This document shows positions 59,480 to 64,000 of a DNA stretch of 64,000 nucleotides, piece by piece; position 1 is the first letter of the stretch; every line of letters starts with the position of its first letter. The notes under the pieces were generated by a model, which did no database searches, was not told the origin of the DNA, and saw only the letters and a list, made by a program, of their open reading frames with translations. The stretch comes from Halorubrum rubrum (GTDB lineage: Archaea > Halobacteriota > Halobacteria > Halobacteriales > Haloferacaceae), in the NCBI RefSeq assembly GCF_024494685.1, contig NZ_JANHDM010000013.1, positions 47,363 to 111,362 on the forward strand, written 5' to 3'. Both the position numbers and the translations under genes were made by a program.

Positions 59480-59688
59480 ACATGCGGGTATGGGTATGCA
59501 CCGGCTGAGTCCCGGTACATATTGGCGCGGTAGCTGGATGATGCCTAAATGCTTTCTGGCCAGTAATAACTGCAAATTTGTTGAGTAAATTATAACCAAA
59601 TTACTTGTTGCCCTCGTAGAAAAAGACTTAACCAACACCTGCCGAGTACGGTGGGGGGTCTGTTGGTTAAAGCTGAGAATCAGATCGC
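59480..59688 (-). promoter_or_regulatory. control region of the transfer operon
   Basis: An AT-rich stretch (59567-59605, with TATAATTTACTC on the minus strand) lies between the operon start and the 42-bp palindrome. It probably contains the operon promoter. Confidence 0.45.
59628..59670. repeat. palindromic element, copy 3 of 3
   Basis: TTAACCAAC (59628-59636) and GTTGGTTAA (59662-59670) with a 25-base spacer. It lies 149 bases before the first gene of the transfer operon and 18 bases after the end of the ExoVII small subunit gene. Confidence 0.7.
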
Positions 59689-59871
59689 TTATTCGAGCTC
59701 CACAACTTCTCCGCTCCCCTCGTCGAGGATCTCTCGCACTTCGGCCAAGAGTTCCTCACCTTCCTCGTGGAGTGCAGTACCTTCATCAAGGTCGCACTCG
59801 TCCGCATCGAGCTGTTCAATGATCTCCTCGACGCGACTCAGTCGATCGTGGATTTCGGAGTCGTTTGCCAC
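59689..59871 (-). CDS. xseB: exodeoxyribonuclease VII small subunit
   Basis: A 60-residue acidic helical protein, DRLSRVEEIIEQLDADECDL then GTALHEEGEELLAEVREILD, the XseB pattern. GTG 59871 sits two bases after the XseA stop and is preferred over TTG 59892. With XseA it should form an enzyme that degrades single-stranded DNA. Unusual in archaea except Halobacteria. Confidence 0.75.
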   Translation of the reverse strand: MANDSEIHDRLSRVEEIIEQLDADECDLDEGTALHEEGEELLAEVREILDEGSGEVVELE

Positions 59872-59873
59872 GG

Positions 59874-60926
59874 TTAGATCACCCCCAGCCAAAGTCCGGT
59901 GATGACCAACAACAGCAACAGCAGCACTACGATGGCGACCTTGTAGTAAATCGGTGGGAGGCCCTCGGGTGCGGTCGCTTCATCGACTGCTTCGGCGAGC
60001 TCCTGTTCGTGTTCGTGGTCCTGCTGGAAGGTCTCGTACGCGGCGTCGAGCCGTTGCTCCAGCGGCTCGATCTCACTCGCGAGGAACTCTTGGCGGGAGT
60101 TCACGATATACTCGCCGGCAGCGGTCGGCGTGATCGTCGCGACGTCCGCCACCTGATCCGCGATGAGTCGGTCATCAGTGTGTCCAATCGCGGTGACCAC
60201 CGGGGTATTCGCGGTGAAGATCGCCTCCGCAACCCGGTCGGTGTTGAAGGCCTGGAGGTTCGAATCGCTCCCACCGCCCCGACCGACGATGATGGCGTCG
60301 ACGTCCTCCGAGCGGTCGAGATGATGAATGCCGTTCGCGATGGACGTCGGCGCGTTCGACCCCTGGACGGTTGCGTCCTTCACCAGGATGTCGACGGTGG
60401 GGTCCTGTCCGTGAATCGCGTTCTGGATGTCGTACCGGGCGTCTCCTCGAAGGGACGTGACGACGCCGACCCGCTCCGGGAACGCCGGCGGGCGCTGTTT
60501 CTGCTCGTCGTCGAACCAGCCACGCTCTTCGAGTTCGCTTCGCAGTCGCTCGACTGCAGCCGCCTGGTCGCCGTCGCCGACGACGATCACCTCCCACGGT
60601 TTGAGGTCGATCTTCCCACCTTCGACCCAGTAGTCGATATCGCCCTCGAGGATGACTTCAGTCCCGTCCTCGAGGTCGGCGTCCATCTCCCGGTAACGGT
60701 TCGCCCAGATCATACAGGGGAGCTCGGCCTCGCCGTCGCTGAGCGTGAAGTAGAGTGCCGTACTGTTCTTGTGGAGGTCAGTGACCTCTCCGAGACAGCG
60801 GACGCCGTTGAGGGCAGGCGTGTCCTGGACGACCGACGCGATCCGGTCGTTCAGCTGGGACACGCTAAGGACCTCTCTCGCATCGGGTTCGACCGCCTGC
60901 CGTTCGGTATCCGGTGCGTCCGCCAT
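59874..60926 (-). CDS. xseA: exodeoxyribonuclease VII large subunit, membrane-anchored form
   Basis: A 350-residue XseA. N-terminal OB fold (SVSQLNDRIASVVQDTPALN, LYFTLSDGEAELPCMIWANR) and catalytic domain (FPERVGVVTSLRGDARYDIQ, AIIVGRGGGSDSNLQAFNTD, VVTAIGHTDDRLIADQVADV). Bacterial XseA has 400-450 residues with a long coiled coil at the end; here that part is short and the protein ends in a membrane helix (VAIVVLLLLLLVITGLWL). It would thus act on single-stranded DNA at the membrane, where transfer takes place. Confidence 0.85.
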   Translation of the reverse strand: MADAPDTERQAVEPDAREVLSVSQLNDRIASVVQDTPALNGVRCLGEVTDLHKNSTALYFTLSDGEAELPCMIWANRYREMDADLEDGTEVILEGDIDYWVEGGKIDLKPWEVIVVGDGDQAAAVERLRSELEERGWFDDEQKQRPPAFPERVGVVTSLRGDARYDIQNAIHGQDPTVDILVKDATVQGSNAPTSIANGIHHLDRSEDVDAIIVGRGGGSDSNLQAFNTDRVAEAIFTANTPVVTAIGHTDDRLIADQVADVATITPTAAGEYIVNSRQEFLASEIEPLEQRLDAAYETFQQDHEHEQELAEAVDEATAPEGLPPIYYKVAIVVLLLLLLVITGLWLGVI

Positions 60927-61001
60927 CTCCGTTTCCTAACTTCTGAACAGGAACCTCAAAAAGCTACGTTCGAGTGGCGGGGTTGGCTGCGTTACGCAGG
61001 C

Positions 61002-61169
61002 CTACAGGTCGCGGGGCTGGACCGTCTTCCGGTCGTTGGCCTCAGCACGCTCTGCGGCGTCGTCGAGCAGTTCGGCGACCTCTTCGTTGAGGGCGTCGTA
61101 GAAATCTGCCGAGACGTTGTGGTCCGAAAGTGCGTCCTTCACGGCTGCTTTGACGATGAGGTCAGACAT
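61002..61169 (-). CDS. DUF1931 histone-fold protein
   Basis: A 55-residue protein, MSDLIVKAAVKDALSDHNVS, ADFYDALNEEVAELLDDAAE, RAEANDRKTVQPRDL. It has the length and pattern of the small DUF1931 proteins of haloarchaea, whose fold is that of histones. It probably binds DNA or acts as a chromosomal-type small protein; the exact role is unknown. Short, but with strong pattern identity. It lies alone between XseA and the CoiA-like gene. Confidence 0.8.
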   Translation of the reverse strand: MSDLIVKAAVKDALSDHNVSADFYDALNEEVAELLDDAAERAEANDRKTVQPRDL

Positions 61170-61321
61170 TCCATCGCGGACTTCTCCCGTCCTCTATATA
61201 AATGTTCAAAGTTCTCAAGTGGTCATCTGAGTGGTCCTCACAGCTCAATGGCGTCGTTTCGCTTTCTCGGTCCAGATCCCTGAAGGGAGATTACTTGATT
61301 AATGAAGTGTACTGTAGAGAT

Positions 61322-62545
61322 ATGCCCTTCCGGGGTCGTCTTGATGGTCAGCCTGTCGTCCCCGCCATTATCGACGATGGGGAAGCCGTCACCTGTCCGG
61401 TATGCGGCGGGACGATGTACCCACGATCGGCGCCGAGCAAGTCTCGACACTTCTACCACGTATCAGATGACGCCAGCCAGCGCTGCTCGAATGGTGGCGA
61501 GTCGGAGACCCACGAACGCGCAGTCGCCCGTGTCGAGGTCGCTCTGCACCAGCAATTCGGAGAAAACGCCCGCATCGAGACGGAGGTAGACATCGACGTG
61601 GCCGATGTGCCGACACCTGTGACCGAACGCCGGGCCGACGCACTCGCGACCTTTGACGATTGGAACCCTTATTTCGGGGAAGGGCTCGCCGTTGAGGTAC
61701 AGCACAGCCACGAGGACAAAGACGTCCATCAGGTGACGCATGACTACTTGGCCGCTGGGTACTCGGTCGTCTGGATACGCGCAGCAACAGTCCTTCTGGA
61801 TACGTTCAACTACGATACGATCGGTGCCGAATTTGAGCAAGACGACGGTTCTGGGTACGCCCAACGAACGAGCAAAGCGAGCCGATTTACGAACTGCCAA
61901 GCGCTCCTCTACAACGGCGAACACGCGTGGGAGCGTGTGCCGCCCTATGCTCATCCTCGCGGACAGGTTGACCTGATTACGTACGATATCTGTACTGCCC
62001 AGGGTTGCGAGCTACGCCGGCTTCACGAGTCCGACGGCAGTTTCACCTACATCGCGAGCGACGAGCACGGCCCTGACTTTCCTCTGAAAGCGCTTAAGAA
62101 CGCGATTGTCCGGGAGTACGACCGAGATCCGTTCTGGAAGTGGGCAGGAAGCCAGTACCACTCCGCACAGGTGGAGAAGCTGCTTGCGAGACGACCTGAG
62201 ATAGAGCGCTGCCGTGGGCCGAAGGGGTTTCACGAATGGGGGCGGCGAGAAACGCTCTGGACGAACCATTCTGACCAGCCGTTAATCGAACTCCGCGAGT
62301 GTATGTACTGCCCCGTACGGTTAGTGACGAACCACCGAGGGCGGTCAGGACACAGTACATTCTGTCTCTACGGTCGAGAGCCTGATCTCGACTGGGATGA
62401 CGTGTATTTCCAAGCCAGCCCTCCCGAGTGTGATCACTATCTCTACGACGAGGACGCGATCGAAGATTACTGCCCCAAGTGCGGGGCGACGATGGAGACT
62501 CCCGAGACTACTCTCCACGACCACACAAGTTGGATTCCTCCATAA
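61322..62545 (+). CDS. CoiA-like nuclease with zinc ribbons
   Basis: A 407-residue protein. N-terminal zinc site (CPVCGGTMYPRS, HFYHVSD), then ESETHERAVARVEVALHQQF, TERRADALATF and GLAVEVQHSHEDKDVHQVTH, followed by YSVVWIRA: this is the competence CoiA-like PD-(D/E)XK nuclease layout, D then E-x-Q. The C-terminus has a second zinc ribbon (CDHYLYDEDAIEDYCPKC). CoiA acts in DNA uptake in bacteria; in archaea the family is found on mobile elements. Might process incoming single strands. ATG 61322 is preferred over 61202. Confidence 0.65.
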   Translation: MPFRGRLDGQPVVPAIIDDGEAVTCPVCGGTMYPRSAPSKSRHFYHVSDDASQRCSNGGESETHERAVARVEVALHQQFGENARIETEVDIDVADVPTPVTERRADALATFDDWNPYFGEGLAVEVQHSHEDKDVHQVTHDYLAAGYSVVWIRAATVLLDTFNYDTIGAEFEQDDGSGYAQRTSKASRFTNCQALLYNGEHAWERVPPYAHPRGQVDLITYDICTAQGCELRRLHESDGSFTYIASDEHGPDFPLKALKNAIVREYDRDPFWKWAGSQYHSAQVEKLLARRPEIERCRGPKGFHEWGRRETLWTNHSDQPLIELRECMYCPVRLVTNHRGRSGHSTFCLYGREPDLDWDDVYFQASPPECDHYLYDEDAIEDYCPKCGATMETPETTLHDHTSWIPP

Positions 62546-62588
62546 ACGGGAAGTCAGTCACTCATCCAAGTTCGTCTCGTCTCCTCGT

Positions 62589-63827
62589 TCACGAACGGTT
62601 CAGAGAATCGACTTCGTTGAGTGCTTCCGTCGCCACATCACCGAGTTCGCCGGCCTCGATGTGAGAGTACCGCTCTCGAACCATCTCTTCGGAATTATCA
62701 AGATATCGAGCCGCAACTGTATACCCAAATGCACGGACGAGGACTTCACCCATCCCTCGGCGACCGCCGTGCGGAGCAAGATAATCGTGTTTCGGATGGT
62801 CGATGTCGATCCCTGCGGCCTCCGAGAGCCGTTTAAGAATCGACCGTGCGCCGTCCGTCGTGATCGACGGCGGCCGAATATTCTCATCGAGCGCCAGCAA
62901 GAGGTCCCGGGCGCATGCCTCACGTCGCTCGTCGATTACTTCTGGGCGTTCCCCTCGTTCGGCTAGCTCTTCCCGGACGAGTTCTGCGAGCGTCCGTTGG
63001 TCGAACGTCGGAAACACCGGCCAGCGGTCCGTCGGCGGGTCCACCAGCTGACGGTAGCTCTGCAACGGAGAAATCACCGGATCGGGAAGACTCGCGGCGT
63101 CCCACTGCTGTTTCTTCCGGTAGACGTCCATACTCCCGTCGTCGAGGGAAAGGTCCTCCCAGCGAACGCCGCGCCGGCGTGGGTCATTCGGGTCCCGGAG
63201 GAGTTCCCCGACCCGGACAGCTGTGTACGCGAGGACGAACACCAGCGCCCGGTCACGAGCCGCCTTCAGCGCCGCGTAGCGCGCTCGCTGCTTGTCGATG
63301 GGGTCAGTATCCTCTGGGAGTGTCGTGTACGCCTCGACGGCGTCGCGAGCCCGTTTGTCGACGTGGCGGGTGAGGGCGTGGCGTTGTTCGGACGTCCAGG
63401 CCTGTTGGTCTCCGGGCTTGCGGCCGTCGTCCTCCGGTAACGGCGCCATCGCACTGGCCCGCTGCGCGTAATGCGCCTCGAGATATCCCTCGTTGACACA
63501 CCAGCCACACCACGCTGAGATATAGCGGTAATAGGTTTGTACTGTGTTCTGCTTGAGTCCCCGATCTCCACCGAGATGTCGGGCGTACTCCCGGAAGACG
63601 CGTTCGTCGAGATCGTCGAAGGTCGGCTCGCGGTCGACGTCGTCGGGGACGATCCCGGTCCAGTCGTCGGCGCCGCGGTCCCCGGCGGCCCACTCGGCGA
63701 ACCGCTCGAGCTCGCGGGCTGCGTTGCGTCGATAGTTCCCACCGTCGCCGCCGCGGCCTTTCCCCTTGTCCTGGAGGTAGCGCTCAAAGCTGTCGTCGAG
63801 CGACGTCGAAAGCGCTCGATCAGGCAT
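62589..63827 (-). CDS. tyrosine recombinase (XerC/D-like integrase)
   Basis: A 412-residue recombinase: SAM-like N-terminal domain (NAARELERFAEWAAG, LKQNTVQTYYRYISAWCGWC) and catalytic domain with R in AYTAVRVGEL (about 207), K in VYRKKQQW, HGGRRG (about 354) and Y in MVRERYSHIEA (about 386). All catalytic residues are present. It could integrate the element, resolve dimers or invert DNA. A perfect inverted repeat lies 118 bases upstream. ATG 63827. Confidence 0.85.
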   Translation of the reverse strand: MPDRALSTSLDDSFERYLQDKGKGRGGDGGNYRRNAARELERFAEWAAGDRGADDWTGIVPDDVDREPTFDDLDERVFREYARHLGGDRGLKQNTVQTYYRYISAWCGWCVNEGYLEAHYAQRASAMAPLPEDDGRKPGDQQAWTSEQRHALTRHVDKRARDAVEAYTTLPEDTDPIDKQRARYAALKAARDRALVFVLAYTAVRVGELLRDPNDPRRRGVRWEDLSLDDGSMDVYRKKQQWDAASLPDPVISPLQSYRQLVDPPTDRWPVFPTFDQRTLAELVREELAERGERPEVIDERREACARDLLLALDENIRPPSITTDGARSILKRLSEAAGIDIDHPKHDYLAPHGGRRGMGEVLVRAFGYTVAARYLDNSEEMVRERYSHIEAGELGDVATEALNEVDSLNRS

Positions 63828-63944
63828 CCACCGGCCCTCCACCGTCCTGCAGGCCCGGTCTCGGTGCCTCTACCCTGGGGGAAGCGCCGTCGTGAGGCGG
63901 TTGCAGCATTCGTGCTTCACCGACGGCGTCGGGGTACTTCAAAG

Positions 63945-63974
63945 TGGTCGTGATTACCGGCGTAATCACGACCA
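63945..63974. repeat. perfect 13-bp inverted repeat upstream of the integrase
   Basis: TGGTCGTGATTAC (63945-63957), CGGC, GTAATCACGACCA (63962-63974). It lies 118 bases upstream of the integrase start. It could be the operator of the integrase gene, a crossover site with arms for the recombinase, or a terminator for a gene from the right. Nothing else is seen between 63828 and 64000. Confidence 0.6.
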
Positions 63975-64000
63975 GACGTCTATTTGCCTAAAGTTCCGGA

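Noticed and set aside
59865..61283. 472-codon plus-strand frame over XseA
   Set aside because: Shadow frame; the minus strand encodes a clear XseA with its subunit XseB and the DUF1931 gene.
1..64000. CRISPR array or cas genes
   Set aside because: No regularly spaced repeats and no Cas protein motif were found; the only repeats are those listed.
1..64000. Replication origin with Orc1/Cdc6
   Set aside because: No initiator gene and no cluster of origin-recognition boxes was seen, so no origin is called.

Overview
The window is a stretch of a haloarchaeal (class Halobacteria) mobile replicon, either a conjugative megaplasmid or an integrative conjugative element. Evidence for a haloarchaeon is the very acidic proteome, the high-GC backbone, archaeal-type genes (primase PriS/PriL, a TFIIB fragment, an RPA-like OB-fold protein, a HalOD1 domain, a DUF1931 histone-fold protein) and families I know mainly from Halobacteria (DUF6166, DUF6735). 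No rRNA, tRNA, CRISPR array or Orc1/Cdc6-type initiator was found, so replicon type and host genus are not decided by the sequence.

Layout. (1) 1-13.5 kb: mostly minus-strand small backbone genes (DUF932, zinc-finger and HNH proteins, DUF6166, DUF6735 and unknowns), broken by a stop-interrupted Mrr-like nuclease and by a 1634-codon GHKL ATPase/DUF3883 gene. (2) 13.5-15.4 kb: an IS1341-type TnpB element beside a truncated TFIIB gene. (3) 15.4-28 kb: a cargo island, generally of lower GC, with a methyltransferase-HEPN fusion, a nuclease/DUF429 pair, a STAND NTPase, two divergent unknowns, a large membrane protein and a rhomboid-like protease. (4) 28-41 kb: a second zinc-finger/HNH pair, an RPA-like gene with a hairpin-rich upstream region, an AT-rich nuclease gene, a second TnpB element, XRE/membrane genes, a histidine kinase, HalOD1, a winged-helix regulator, a PIN/HTH pair and a BglII/BstYI-like endonuclease. 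(5) 41.5-45.3 kb: a 1242-codon STAND-like NTPase. (6) 59.5-45.5 kb, read leftward: a conjugation operon (RHH-like regulator, pilin-like protein, secreted anchored protein, Tat lipoprotein, VirB6-like, PrgI/VirB3-like, VirB4, VirD4) that continues by 4-base overlaps into PriS and PriL. (7) 59.7-64 kb: ExoVII subunits, a DUF1931 protein, a CoiA-like nuclease and a tyrosine recombinase followed by a perfect 13-bp inverted repeat.

Two repeated non-coding signals run through the window. One is a family of about 14 hairpins, nearly all 17-40 bases before the start codons of minus-strand backbone genes. Arms vary while pairing is kept, the loop is GATGGGT or an 11-base GAGAGGGGTGC-like form, and a T-rich stretch precedes it. 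The other is a 42-43-bp palindromic element (TTAACCAAC, 24-25 bases, GTTGGTTAA) present three times, each 80-150 bases upstream of a minus-strand gene, including the first gene of the conjugation operon. Together they suggest a shared regulatory layer for the element's own genes that the cargo genes lack.
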